Assembly (NCBI RefSeq): GCF_041928815.1
Contig: NZ_JBHFEI010000004.1
Coordinates: 186,001 to 250,000, forward strand
Length of the DNA: 64,000 bases
DNA from: JBHFEI01 sp041928815
Lineage (GTDB): Bacteria; Pseudomonadota; Alphaproteobacteria; Rhizobiales; Rhizobiaceae
Direction of reading: 5' to 3'
Part shown: piece after piece, positions 18,168-26,366 of the stretch
Position numbering within the stretch: the first letter of the stretch is position 1
Layout: every line of letters begins with the position of its first letter
Made by a program: the position numbers and the translations under genes
Notes under the pieces: generated by a model
Told to the model about the DNA's origin: nothing
What the model saw: only the letters and a program-made list of their open reading frames with translations
The model's database searches: none

Positions 18168-20051
18168 GCGGTCGAGCAGGGCGACGAATTGCCGTCCGTT
18201 CTCCCCGAAGGCCACGGGCAGGTGCTTCCGGTAGGCGGCGACCACGCGGGCAAGCCGCGCGTCGCGGGCCGCGATCATCGCCTCATGCGCCGCGCGGATG
18301 TCCGGCTTCTCCAGCATCTCCGCCATGCGTGCCTCGAGGTCCGGCACGCTCTGGCGCAGCATCCCGGAAATGTCCGGCCCGTCCGCCTCGAACTGAAGCA
18401 GGAAATCGCTGAGGAACTGTTCGGGAAGGCCGAGGAAGACGTCCTGTCTGCTCTTCTCCTGGCTTCCCCGGTTGCGCGAGAATTTCCACAGGAATTCCTC
18501 GGCCGACTTGGTGAAGTAGTGGAAGAGTACGGCGGTGGAATCGTCCGGCCGGTCGGAATGCGCCGGCGCGATGGCGGCCGGGATGTCCGTGTTCGAGGAC
18601 GTGTGCATCTCGCCATTGGCTTCGCGGAAGGTCAGCGCCGCCCGCTCGGCGGTAAAGGGAAAATGCGGCTGCGAACCCGTTGCGTTGCGCACGCGGCTCA
18701 TCGACTTGATGTGGCGGTCGACGGCGCCGATCCGCCGGGTGCAGCGGCGCGTCAGCGGCGCGGCCGACCAGCGCGTCTGTCCGGTCGAGCTGACGAAGGC
18801 CCAGTTGAAGGCGATGACGTCCGCCTGCTGCCGCTCGTGCCATTCGACGAGGTCGCCGAAGGTGGCGAAGCGTTGCGTGTCGAAGGCGAGGAATTCGTCG
18901 AGGTCGACCGTCAGCGCCCAGTCATAGTCGAGGATCTCGGGAAGCATCGCGAAGGCATGGCCATAGGCCTTGCGCTGGCCGCTGACCTGGACCCCGGTGC
19001 GGTTGGCGATCTTGACGAGGTAGCCATGGGCCGCCAGCGCATCAAGCAGGCCGTCCGACCCGTCGGCATTGTCGTTGGTGTAGAAAAAGATCTGCTCGAA
19101 GCCGAGCGCGCGATAATGGGCGACCCATTCGAGGATGTAGGCGCCCTCGTTTCGGGCCGTCGCCACGACGCACAGCCGCTTGCGCGGCACGACCTGCCGT
19201 CGGGCATGGGTGGAGGCCGCATGGGCGAAGGAGAGATATTGCTGCCGGACCGTCTTCACCAGGAAATCGAGATCCTCGTTGATCTCGCGGCACGCCGGAC
19301 GCGGCGCGTCCCTGTCGCGGAGCCAGTCCGCCAGGCCAGGAAGCACCGTCATGGCCCAGCGGTCGCCGGGAAGAGCCTCGGCAATCTGCGCGATAAGCGC
19401 CGGTTCCTCGACCAGCCGCCGTCCGAAGGCGTCGAGTTCGGAGAGGCGGAGCAGCGGCAGGAGCGCCGTCAGCATGCCCTGGCGCACCGGGATGGAGGTC
19501 GCCTGGACGAGATCGACGAGATCGGCCGCGTCGAGATGGCCCTTGCGAAGCCGTTCGCCGAGCCAGGCAAGCCCGGCGGCGACGGCGTCGAGATGCGGTT
19601 CCTGACGCCGGTCGGCGATGCGGGCGAAGGTCTCCCAGCCGCCGACCGCGAGGCGATCGAAAACGAAGCCGCTCGTCTCCTCGCCGGAGACCGGAACGGC
19701 GGTCAGGTAGCGCCGCGAGCCGGGAAGCAGCAGAGACAGGGTCCGGCCCTCGCCGGCAACGGGGATGACGATCTGGAGGCTCGCTTCCGGCAGGTCGGCA
19801 AGCTTCAGCCGCGCGTCCATGTTCGTCAGCATGGCATAGGGGCAATCGTCGCGCTCCACCAGCAGCAGCGTCGCGTTTGCCGGCTTGCGGGCGGCGGAAT
19901 GGTAGATGTGGCGGTCGCTGCGCGAGACGAAGGCCGAGGAGCCGTGCACCGTCTTTAGCCGTGACACGCGGATCCCGTCCGTTTCCGCAGCCGGCAGCAC
20001 CCGTGGCGGACGGCGGGTCCTGCGAAACAGCGAGGTGAGGTAAGAGATCAA
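18144..20051 (-). CDS. Large glycosyltransferase, family 2/92-like
   Basis: A 635-residue protein without signal peptide. A poorly recognised N-terminal half (1-280) precedes a glycosyltransferase domain that starts LCVVATARNEGAYILEWVAH, continues with FFYTNDNADGSDGLLDAL and has the metal site TVDLDEFLAF near residue 375. This layout matches bacterial proteins of the Glyco_tranf_2_4/GT92 group thought to modify surface polysaccharides. The only suitable start at the 5' end is TTG at 20051; no in-frame ATG lies before the conserved-looking region, so the start is uncertain. The 3' end overlaps the lipid kinase gene by 22 bases. Donor and acceptor are unknown. Confidence 0.72.
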   Translation of the reverse strand: MISYLTSLFRRTRRPPRVLPAAETDGIRVSRLKTVHGSSAFVSRSDRHIYHSAARKPANATLLLVERDDCPYAMLTNMDARLKLADLPEASLQIVIPVAGEGRTLSLLLPGSRRYLTAVPVSGEETSGFVFDRLAVGGWETFARIADRRQEPHLDAVAAGLAWLGERLRKGHLDAADLVDLVQATSIPVRQGMLTALLPLLRLSELDAFGRRLVEEPALIAQIAEALPGDRWAMTVLPGLADWLRDRDAPRPACREINEDLDFLVKTVRQQYLSFAHAASTHARRQVVPRKRLCVVATARNEGAYILEWVAHYRALGFEQIFFYTNDNADGSDGLLDALAAHGYLVKIANRTGVQVSGQRKAYGHAFAMLPEILDYDWALTVDLDEFLAFDTQRFATFGDLVEWHERQQADVIAFNWAFVSSTGQTRWSAAPLTRRCTRRIGAVDRHIKSMSRVRNATGSQPHFPFTAERAALTFREANGEMHTSSNTDIPAAIAPAHSDRPDDSTAVLFHYFTKSAEEFLWKFSRNRGSQEKSRQDVFLGLPEQFLSDFLLQFEADGPDISGMLRQSVPDLEARMAEMLEKPDIRAAHEAMIAARDARLARVVAAYRKHLPVAFGENGRQFVALLDRAQAPDVA

Positions 20052-20166
20052 CGCGACATCCCATCCAGATCCGCATCCGCAACGCAGAGCGCCTGGCGGA
20101 GCTGGCCTGTCTTAGGTCGCCGGTCGGCGCGAGTCTATTCTCGGGCGCCCGGTTAACGGTTCACTC

Positions 20167-21669
20167 TTACTGGAACGCCGTCTCGTAGAAGCTGCGCAGC
20201 TTGCGCGAATGCAGCTTCTCAGGCGGCATCGCCGCGAGTTTCTGCAATGCGAGGATGCCGATCTTCAGGTGCTGGCTCACCTGCGTCTTGTAAAAGGCCG
20301 TCGCCATGCCCGGCAGCTTGAGTTCACCGTGAAGCGGCTTGTCGGAGACGCAGAGCAGCGTGCCGTAGGGCACGCGGAAGCGGAAGCCGTTGGCGGCGAT
20401 CGTCGCCGATTCCATGTCGAGCGCGATCGCGCGCGACTGCGACAGGCGCTTGACCGGCCCGCGCTGGTCGCGCAGTTCCCAGTTGCGGTTGTCGATGGTG
20501 GCGACGGTGCCGGTGCGCATGATCCGTTTCAGGTCGTAGCCCTCGTAGCCGGTGATCTCGGCGACGGCATCCTGCAGCGCCACCTGCACCTCGGCAAGCG
20601 CCGGGATCGGGATCCAGACCGGCAGGTCGTCGTCGAGCACGTGGTCCTCGCGCACATAGGCATGGGCGAGCACATAATCGCCGAGGCGCTGGCTGTTGCG
20701 CAGGCCCGCGCAATGGCCGAGCATCAGCCAGGCATGCGGACGCAGTACGGCGATATGGTCGGTGATCGTCTTGGCATTGGAGGGGCCGACGCCGATATTG
20801 ACGATGGTGAGCCCGCCATGGCCCTTGCGCTTCATGTGGTAGGCCGGCATCTGCGGCAGGCGGGCGATGGTCAGGTCGGACTCCGGCCGGTCGCTGCCCG
20901 GCAGCGTGACGATGTTGCCGGGCTCGACGAAGGCGGTATAGCCGTTGCCGCCGGCCGCCATCTCGGCGCGCGCCCAGGCGCAGAACTCGTCGATGTAGAA
21001 CTGGTAGTTGGTGAAGAGGACGAAATTCTGGAAGTGGCTGGCGCTGGTCGCCGTGTAGTGGCTGAGGCGCGCCAGCGAATAGTCGATGCGCTGCGCGGTG
21101 AAGGGCGCGAGCGGCGAGGGCTCGCCGGGGCCGGGCTCGTAGGCGCCGTTGGCGATCTCGTCGTCGGTTGTCGTCAGGTCGGGAGCGTCAAAGAGGTCGC
21201 GCAGCGGAATGTCGCTGTTTTCGGCCGCGGACGCCTCGACATGGGTGCCCTCGCCGAAGGCGAAATGCAGCGGGATCGGCGTCGCCGATTCGGAGATCGT
21301 CACCGTCAGCCCGTGATTGCGCATCAGCAGGCCGAGCTGTTCCTTCAGGTAGTGGCGAAAGAGGGTCGGCCGCGTGATCGTCGTCGTATAGACGCCGGGC
21401 GAGCTGACATGGCCGTAGGACAGGCGGGAATCGATGTGGCCGAAGCTGCCGGTCTCGATGCTGACCTGCGGATAGCAGGCGCGGTAGCGGCTCAGCGCTT
21501 GGCCGCCGCGTCCGAGCGTTTCGAAGGCATGGCAGAGGAAGGCCGTGTTGCGCGCGTAGAGCGCCTCCAGGCAGTCGACCGCCTTGATCGGGTCGTCGAA
21601 CTGCACCGGCTCGAAGGCGTCGGGCATGGAGATGGGGAGGGGGGCGGCGGCGTGGATTCGATGGCTCAT
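20167..21669 (-). CDS. amn: AMP nucleosidase
   Basis: Cytosolic enzyme of 500 residues that hydrolyses AMP to adenine and ribose 5-phosphate, adjusting adenylate pools. The N-terminal Amn-specific domain (FDDPIKAVDCLEALY, STYGH-like SRLSYGHVSSPGVYTTT) is followed by a nucleoside-phosphorylase-fold domain with VNIGVGPSNAKTITDH, HCAGLRNSQRLGDYVLAHAY and ALDMESATIAANGFRF, all typical of Amn. The length is that of the family. ATG at 21669; earlier bases show no extension. It appears monocistronic, with the YnfA gene beginning 55 bases downstream of its own promoter side. Confidence 0.93.
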   Translation of the reverse strand: MSHRIHAAAPLPISMPDAFEPVQFDDPIKAVDCLEALYARNTAFLCHAFETLGRGGQALSRYRACYPQVSIETGSFGHIDSRLSYGHVSSPGVYTTTITRPTLFRHYLKEQLGLLMRNHGLTVTISESATPIPLHFAFGEGTHVEASAAENSDIPLRDLFDAPDLTTTDDEIANGAYEPGPGEPSPLAPFTAQRIDYSLARLSHYTATSASHFQNFVLFTNYQFYIDEFCAWARAEMAAGGNGYTAFVEPGNIVTLPGSDRPESDLTIARLPQMPAYHMKRKGHGGLTIVNIGVGPSNAKTITDHIAVLRPHAWLMLGHCAGLRNSQRLGDYVLAHAYVREDHVLDDDLPVWIPIPALAEVQVALQDAVAEITGYEGYDLKRIMRTGTVATIDNRNWELRDQRGPVKRLSQSRAIALDMESATIAANGFRFRVPYGTLLCVSDKPLHGELKLPGMATAFYKTQVSQHLKIGILALQKLAAMPPEKLHSRKLRSFYETAFQ

Positions 21670-21723
21670 GCCGCCATTATAGGGGGACGCCTTTTACAAG
21701 CAAACGACAAGATCGGCACAAGG

Positions 21724-22044
21724 TCAGCGCGGCGCCGCGAGAATGACGGCGCAGCCGGCAAGCGCGAGGCCGGCACCGGCAAGGTCGAAGCGATCGGGGC
21801 GCACGCCCTCGATCAGCCACAGCCAGGCGAGCGAAGCGGCGACATAGACGCCGCCATAGGCGGCATAGGCGCGCCCCGCGGCCGGCGTGTCGATCAGCGT
21901 CAGCAGCCAGGCGAAGAGCCCGAGGGCGGCAAGGCCCGGCACCAGCCAGTAGACCGGCTTGTCCAGTTTCAGCCAGGCCCAGAAGGCGAAGCAGCCGGCG
22001 ATTTCGGCAAGGGCGGCGAGGATATAGACGGGAAGGGCGGTCAC
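21724..22044 (-). CDS. YnfA/UPF0060 family membrane protein
   Basis: A 106-residue protein with four hydrophobic helices. EIAGCFAFWAWLKLDKPVYW and RAYAAYGGVYVAASLAWLW are hallmark segments of the YnfA/UPF0060 family, small transporters related in topology to the SMR multidrug exporters. It starts at GTG (22044), with AGGA about 11 bases upstream. It lies between amn and two tiny membrane ORFs on the same strand, separated from them by 78 bases. Transport substrate is not predictable. Confidence 0.88.
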   Translation of the reverse strand: MTALPVYILAALAEIAGCFAFWAWLKLDKPVYWLVPGLAALGLFAWLLTLIDTPAAGRAYAAYGGVYVAASLAWLWLIEGVRPDRFDLAGAGLALAGCAVILAAPR

Positions 22045-22122
22045 GGGCGGCGGCAGTTCCTGATGTTGCGATGCAACATGATAGGAAAGCCTGCCCGCCG
22101 CCGCAATGCGCCGTCCGGCGTG

Positions 22123-22299
22123 TCAGCTCATGGCCTGGCGCTGGAGGGTCACGAACAGGACGAGGCCCGCGCCGGTCTTCGAGATGCCGAGGTCGGCAAC
22201 CTTGGAATAGGCGATGAGGCCGGCAGGGGCTGCCAGCATTGCGCCAACCGCCAGCACGCGGGCGAAAAGTCCGGCAGACTGGAGAAGGGTGGCGATCAT
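22123..22299 (-). CDS. Small hydrophobic protein, 58 aa (second gene of a tiny operon)
   Basis: A 58-codon frame from ATG 22299, preceded by a near-perfect GAAGGAGA about 9 bases upstream. The product starts MIATLLQSAGLFARVLAVGA, with a continuous hydrophobic stretch to about residue 32 (a likely membrane helix), then KVADLGISKTGAGLVLFVTL and a short tail ending RQAMS. No family is recognised. It follows another small membrane ORF by 28 bases on the same strand, so the two are probably co-transcribed. The ribosome-binding site is the strongest argument for it. Possible roles include an envelope stress peptide or a partner subunit; both are guesses. Confidence 0.5.
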   Translation of the reverse strand: MIATLLQSAGLFARVLAVGAMLAAPAGLIAYSKVADLGISKTGAGLVLFVTLQRQAMS

Positions 22300-22327
22300 C
22301 GTCGGGGGTCTCCTTCGTGTCGAGGGA

Positions 22328-22513
22328 TCAGAGCTTTGTCCTGCCGCCGCAGAACTGCGCGGTCTTCACCGTGCAGTCGGCGAGGGCGCCGATGCGGGCC
22401 TCGCTGCGCCGCTGCGTGTCGGCGCTGACGGCGGCCGCGAGCGCGAGGGCGAAGAGGACCATCATCAGCGAGATGATCGTGAGGCGCCGTGCGAGAATGT
22501 CCATGGTCTTCAT
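22328..22513 (-). CDS. Small membrane-anchored protein, 61 aa (first gene of a tiny operon)
   Basis: A 61-codon frame with ATG at 22513 (a second in-frame ATG at 22504). The N-terminus, MKTMDILARRLTIISLMMVL, runs into a hydrophobic helix ending AAAVSA, so the protein is either membrane-anchored or secreted with a signal peptide. The remaining 30 residues are hydrophilic and contain two Cys (DCTVKTAQFCGG) that could form a disulfide outside the membrane. No family is recognised. It is followed 28 bases later by the 58-residue hydrophobic ORF. The ribosome-binding site is weak. Confidence 0.45.
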   Translation of the reverse strand: MKTMDILARRLTIISLMMVLFALALAAAVSADTQRRSEARIGALADCTVKTAQFCGGRTKL

Positions 22514-22976
22514 CCGTCAGTTGGTGCGGGTTCAAGGAATGATGGCGTTTTCGCATGTGCTCACTGAACTGGTGCTGAGGTCGCGGTTCATCTCCCGTTC
22601 ATCTTCGATGCAGGGCCTCGCATCGGCAGGCATCGTTCCGTCCTTCGGGATCGTCCGGCATGGTTAGAAAAGGATTGCGCCCGACGGTCGTGTTCTTCCG
22701 ATCGAAAGGAGCGGGACCGGCCTTTTGCAGGGCTTTCGATGCTTAACGAAAATCCTTTTTTACCAACTGTTTGCGGTTTCTTCGTCCGCCATTAATCATG
22801 CATTTTAAGCGGCCATTGAAGGCCCCGGTGCATACTCGAAGCCACAAGACGAGCGGAGACGAAACACTTCGCCGACAGGCCTCCGGCACGACGAACGACC
22901 GCAAAGACGGCGCGTCGGCGGGAGGTGGAAAAACAGGGACAGAGTAGAACAAGCGACAACGGACAGGGACAAGACC
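22514..22976. other. Divergent intergenic region, no gene seen
   Basis: The 463 bases separate the tiny-ORF operon (minus) from the Sel1 gene (plus). The stretch 22741-22805 is AT-richer than its surroundings and contains TTGCGG (22771-22776) and TAATCA (22793-22798) 16 bases apart, a possible sigma-70 promoter for the Sel1 gene. TTAA motifs here do not have the CtrA spacing. No open frame with a ribosome-binding site was found. Confidence 0.4.
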
Positions 22977-23243
22977 ATGGCACGCTTTGACATTCCGAAC
23001 GGCTCCGAAACCTCGACGGGCGCGGAGAACCGCGCCGAGACCCTCTGCGAGATGGGGCTCATGTATGCGACCGGCCGCGGTTGCGACGTCGATCTCGTCG
23101 CCGCGCACAAATGGCTGAACATCGCCGCGATCAAGGGCTCGGACCGCGCCGCGGCGCTGCGCGCCGAACTCGCGGCGACGATGAGCAAGACCGATCTCGC
23201 GAGCGCACTTCGCGCCGCCCGCGAATGGATGACGATGCACTAA
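22977..23243 (+). CDS. Short Sel1-repeat-like protein (88 aa)
   Basis: An 88-residue cytosolic protein built around a Sel1-like helical repeat: ETLCEMGLMYATGRGCDVDLVAAHKWLNIAA matches the LGxxYxxGxGV..D...A..WxxxAA pattern. It has no signal peptide. Proteins of this size act as adaptor-like modules, but no partner is visible next to it. ATG at 22977 has AGGGACAAG upstream. It is probably transcribed alone, convergent with the aminotransferase gene. The fold is supported by the motif; the function is unknown. Confidence 0.75.
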   Translation: MARFDIPNGSETSTGAENRAETLCEMGLMYATGRGCDVDLVAAHKWLNIAAIKGSDRAAALRAELAATMSKTDLASALRAAREWMTMH

Positions 23244-23374
23244 TCGACAGCCCGTCCCGCAGGAATGCGCGGCGGTTCTGCGAAGAGGCCTGCCCAGACG
23301 AGGTGTCGAGAGCGCATGAGCGGAGCCGAAAGGTCGCGACGCGCTTTCGACGCCCGTCCCTGACGCGCGCGACG

Positions 23375-24496
23375 TCAATCCCCGAGCGCGCGCAGAACGT
23401 CCGGCAGCGCATCCGCGAAACGGTCCATCTCCTCCGACGGCCCGGTGCTGACGCGGATGCAGCGGTTGAGCGGCGCGACCCCCGGCATGCGGATGAACAC
23501 GCCGTGGTCGGCCATAAGCCGGTCGACGATCGCCCGCGCATAGGTCTGGTCGCGGCCGCAGTCGATGGCGACGAAGTTCGTCGCCGATGCGAGCGGCCGG
23601 AGGCCGTTCAACGTCGCGACCTCGGCGATCCGGGCCCGCGACGCCGCGATCTTCGCGACCACCTCGTGCAGATAGGCCTGGTCGGCGAGAGCCGCGATCG
23701 CGGCGGCGACGCCGACGCGGTTCATGCCGAAGTGATTGCGGATGCGGTCGAAGGCGGCGGCGGTCCCGGGCGTGGCGATCCCATAGGCAATGCGGGCGCC
23801 GGCAAGGCCGTAGGCCTTCGAGAAGGTGCGGAAGCGCACGACGTTCGGCATGTCGCCGAACGCGCCGATCGGCGGGATCGCGTCCGCCGGCGCCGTCTCG
23901 CCATAGGCCTCGTCGAGGATCAGAAGCGTCGTCTCAGGCAGGGCGCGGGCGAAAGCTGCGATCGCCTCCGCCGGGTGCCAGCTTCCCATCGGATTGTCGG
24001 GATTGGCGAGGTAGACGAGCGGCGCGTCCTCCCGCTTCACGGCGTCGAGCAGCCCGGACAGATCCTCGCGGTTGTCGGCGTCGTAGGGAACGGTCACGAG
24101 CCGGCCGCCGAAGCCTGCGACATGGTAGTTGAAGGTCGGGTAGCCGCCGAACGAGGTGACCACGGGCGTGCCCGGCTCCACCACCATGCGGACGATCTCG
24201 CCGAGCAGCCCGTCGATGCCTTCCCCGACCGCGATCGTCCTTGCGCCGACGCCGAGATGGGCGGCGATCGCCTGCTTCAGCCCGTCGTTTTCCGGGTCGC
24301 TGTATTTCCACGTCGTCTCGGCCGCCGCCCGCATCGCCGCGAGCACGGAAGGGGCCGGACCGAAGCCGCTTTCATTGGCGCCGATGCGCGCCAGAACGGG
24401 GCGGCCGCGCTGGCGCTCGATCGCCTCGGGACCGACGAAGGGGATGGTTGCGGGAAGGGAGCGCAGGAGCGGCGTGAAGCGGCTGAATTCGGTCAT
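23375..24496 (-). CDS. HisC-like pyridoxal-phosphate aminotransferase
   Basis: A 373-residue fold-type I aminotransferase of the histidinol-phosphate/aromatic group. Visible landmarks are NESGFGP, the substrate/PLP loop VYLANPDNPMGSW, ILDEAYGE, the PLP-lysine motif RFRTFSKAYGLAGAR (Lys227) and the C-terminal Arg in RVSTGPSEEM. It is not in a his operon, so it may act on another substrate (HisC2 or aromatic amino acid type). ATG at 24496 begins the conserved region but lacks a clear Shine-Dalgarno; upstream in-frame starts up to 24562 cannot be excluded. Confidence 0.85.
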   Translation of the reverse strand: MTEFSRFTPLLRSLPATIPFVGPEAIERQRGRPVLARIGANESGFGPAPSVLAAMRAAAETTWKYSDPENDGLKQAIAAHLGVGARTIAVGEGIDGLLGEIVRMVVEPGTPVVTSFGGYPTFNYHVAGFGGRLVTVPYDADNREDLSGLLDAVKREDAPLVYLANPDNPMGSWHPAEAIAAFARALPETTLLILDEAYGETAPADAIPPIGAFGDMPNVVRFRTFSKAYGLAGARIAYGIATPGTAAAFDRIRNHFGMNRVGVAAAIAALADQAYLHEVVAKIAASRARIAEVATLNGLRPLASATNFVAIDCGRDQTYARAIVDRLMADHGVFIRMPGVAPLNRCIRVSTGPSEEMDRFADALPDVLRALGD

Positions 24497-24622
24497 GGGG
24501 ACAGGGGCCGGAAAGGGTTGATCGCGATTCGCGCGACAATAGACCATCTCCGGCCGCCGCATGCATCCGTTTTGCGATGACGCGTCGCCCGCGGGCGTTC
24601 GCCGCGCCGTGCCGGCCGCGCG

Positions 24623-25027
24623 TCAGGGCCGGGCGGTCTGCATGAGCTGGTCCTTCTTCGGCGGATCCTTGATGTTGCCGCCGGTGAAGAATTCGTAGCG
24701 GACGATCTTGTGCAGGAAGGCGTCGTCGAGCTTGCGGATGAACTGGGCGTGGATGCGGTTGCCGACCCGGCTGACCTCGGCGCAGCCGAGGCGGCGTCCG
24801 CTGCCGAGGATGTTGAGGTAGTAATGTTTCGGCAGTCCGAAGGTGCTGCTCACCTCGAAGCTCGCTCCGCCGCGGGAGATGTCGATCATCTGCACGGTGC
24901 GGATGGTGACGCCGCCGAGTGCCGGCCGGATCGCCATCAGGGTCGCCTGCTGGGCGATCTGGTAGCGTTCGAACTTCGACTCGTAGAGTTCGGAGCGGAC
25001 GAATGAATACATCGTTTGCTCTTGCAT
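24623..25027 (-). CDS. PilZ-like domain protein (134 aa)
   Basis: A single-domain protein of 134 residues with PilZ-like order: an N-terminal segment FERYQIAQQATLMAI, then MIDISRGGASFEVSS, which carries the D-x-S-x-G-G part of the cyclic-di-GMP motif, then beta strands ending RIHAQFIRKL. The RxxxR half of the ligand site is not evident, so nucleotide binding is doubtful. ATG at 25027 is preceded by a perfect AAGGAGG. A related protein is encoded at 25767-26123. Motility or surface polysaccharide control is the usual context for PilZ proteins, but none is shown here. Confidence 0.7.
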   Translation of the reverse strand: MQEQTMYSFVRSELYESKFERYQIAQQATLMAIRPALGGVTIRTVQMIDISRGGASFEVSSTFGLPKHYYLNILGSGRRLGCAEVSRVGNRIHAQFIRKLDDAFLHKIVRYEFFTGGNIKDPPKKDQLMQTARP

Positions 25028-25169
25028 GTGACCTCCTTCTCGGCGCGTCCGTTCGTCTTCTTCCGCCTTTTGTCTCCTTCCACTCTCCTTGAGGGAGATT
25101 GCGATCGGTTGAACGAATTCGCTCAAATGCCACCGATCCACCCTTCTTGCGGATGCAGTCCCCGCCGAT

Positions 25170-25583
25170 CTACACGGCCGACGTGCCGAAAAGACGCACG
25201 GCGAGAAAGCCGCAGCCCGCCGCGAGCGCGGTGACGAAGGTTCCCCAGGCCATGTCGACGACGGTGACGGTGACCGGCCAGCCCTTGAGCGTGGCGAGAT
25301 TGGTGATGTCGTAGGTGCCGTAGGCGGCAAGGCCGAGGATGGCGCCGAAACCGATCGCCGTCATGATCGACCCGCCCCTGACGCCGGGCAGGACGGCGAG
25401 GACGACGATCGCGACGGCGAAGAACAGGTAGAAGATCGCGGCGATGGTGAAGTTCGGCGACGGCAGCATCAGCGCACCGAGCTGGTCGCGGTAGAAGGTC
25501 CGCGCGACGAGGCCGAGCCAGACGGCATCCACCGCGAGCAGGGACAGGAAGGTGCCGGCATAGGCAATCAGCAATGTCTTCAT
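25170..25583 (-). CDS. DUF2177 family membrane protein
   Basis: A 137-residue integral membrane protein with four helices. LLIAYAGTFLSLLAVDAVWLGLVARTFY and GLAAYGTYDITNLATLKGWP match the DUF2177 family, whose conserved polar residues (D in the first helix; YDxTN) suggest a pore or small-molecule site. No function is established that I know of. ATG at 25583 has GAGG upstream. It lies between two PilZ-like genes on the same strand, but gaps of 142 and 183 bases argue against a simple operon. Confidence 0.85.
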   Translation of the reverse strand: MKTLLIAYAGTFLSLLAVDAVWLGLVARTFYRDQLGALMLPSPNFTIAAIFYLFFAVAIVVLAVLPGVRGGSIMTAIGFGAILGLAAYGTYDITNLATLKGWPVTVTVVDMAWGTFVTALAAGCGFLAVRLFGTSAV

Positions 25584-25766
25584 GATCGGATACCTCGGTT
25601 TCTTCGAGGCAGTACGTAGGCCCGCCGCGGCCGGATCGCACCCCGCCGCACAAAAACGTACCGGATGAGGATGTGGGCAAGGTCCGGGGCAGACGGCTTC
25701 ATTCTCCCCGCCGCGGCGCTGACCGGAGCGCCCGGCGCCGAAACGGCGGTCCTCGGGCTGCAACCG

Positions 25767-26123
25767 TTACAGCCTGCCGCTCTTGAAGTTCAGCCGGATC
25801 AGCCGGCGCAGCGTGTCCTGTTGCAGCGGCACATTGAAGCGCACGCCGAGCTGGCTGCCCTTGCGATAGACCGTGGAGCAGCCGATCTCGAGGTCGAGAC
25901 CGTCGATTTCGAGGAAAAACTGCCGGGGGAGGGGCAGGGCGGGGCTTGCATCGACCAGCGCGCCGCCCATAGAGATCTGCCGCAGGAGGCCGTTGTAGCG
26001 GCGCTTCACCTTCAGATGGTCGCCGATGATCATCAGGCGACAGGGGCGCTCGATGTTGAAATGCTCGTAATGCCCGGTCGCGGCCTGCGGGCCGGCGTCG
26101 GCGATGTGGATCTGGTGCGTCAT
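25767..26123 (-). CDS. PilZ-like domain protein (118 aa)
   Basis: A 118-residue single-domain protein. ERPCRLMIIGDHLKVKRR and LLRQISMGGALVDAS follow the PilZ layout, but the N-terminal arginines are spaced RxxR rather than RxxxR and the D/N-x-S-x-x-G motif is reduced to SMGG, so cyclic-di-GMP binding is uncertain. ATG at 26123 sits immediately after GAGAG, so the start is not secure; an upstream extension is possible. It shares strand and probably ancestry with the PilZ-like gene at 24623-25027. Confidence 0.62.
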   Translation of the reverse strand: MTHQIHIADAGPQAATGHYEHFNIERPCRLMIIGDHLKVKRRYNGLLRQISMGGALVDASPALPLPRQFFLEIDGLDLEIGCSTVYRKGSQLGVRFNVPLQQDTLRRLIRLNFKSGRL

Positions 26124-26366
26124 CTCTCGGCCCGCTCGCGTCCTGCTCCCTGGGGCCATCGTCCCACGGACGTCTTTCGATCGGCTGACCGCGATCTTTC
26201 GCATTTTACCGATGCGTCATAAAATGAGCCACCCGCCGGGAAAATCGGTCGGCGCCGTCATTGAAACGGCGGGCGCCATACGTGATAGTCGCGACACCGC
26301 CGCATCGGGCGGGGTGTCTCTTCTGTCCGGCGGCGGCCGGACCGGCGGCAAGCGGAGGGAGTGCGG

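Noticed and set aside
22793..22813. Two TTAA motifs upstream of the Sel1 gene as a CtrA box
   Set aside because: The spacing is 9 bases, not 7.
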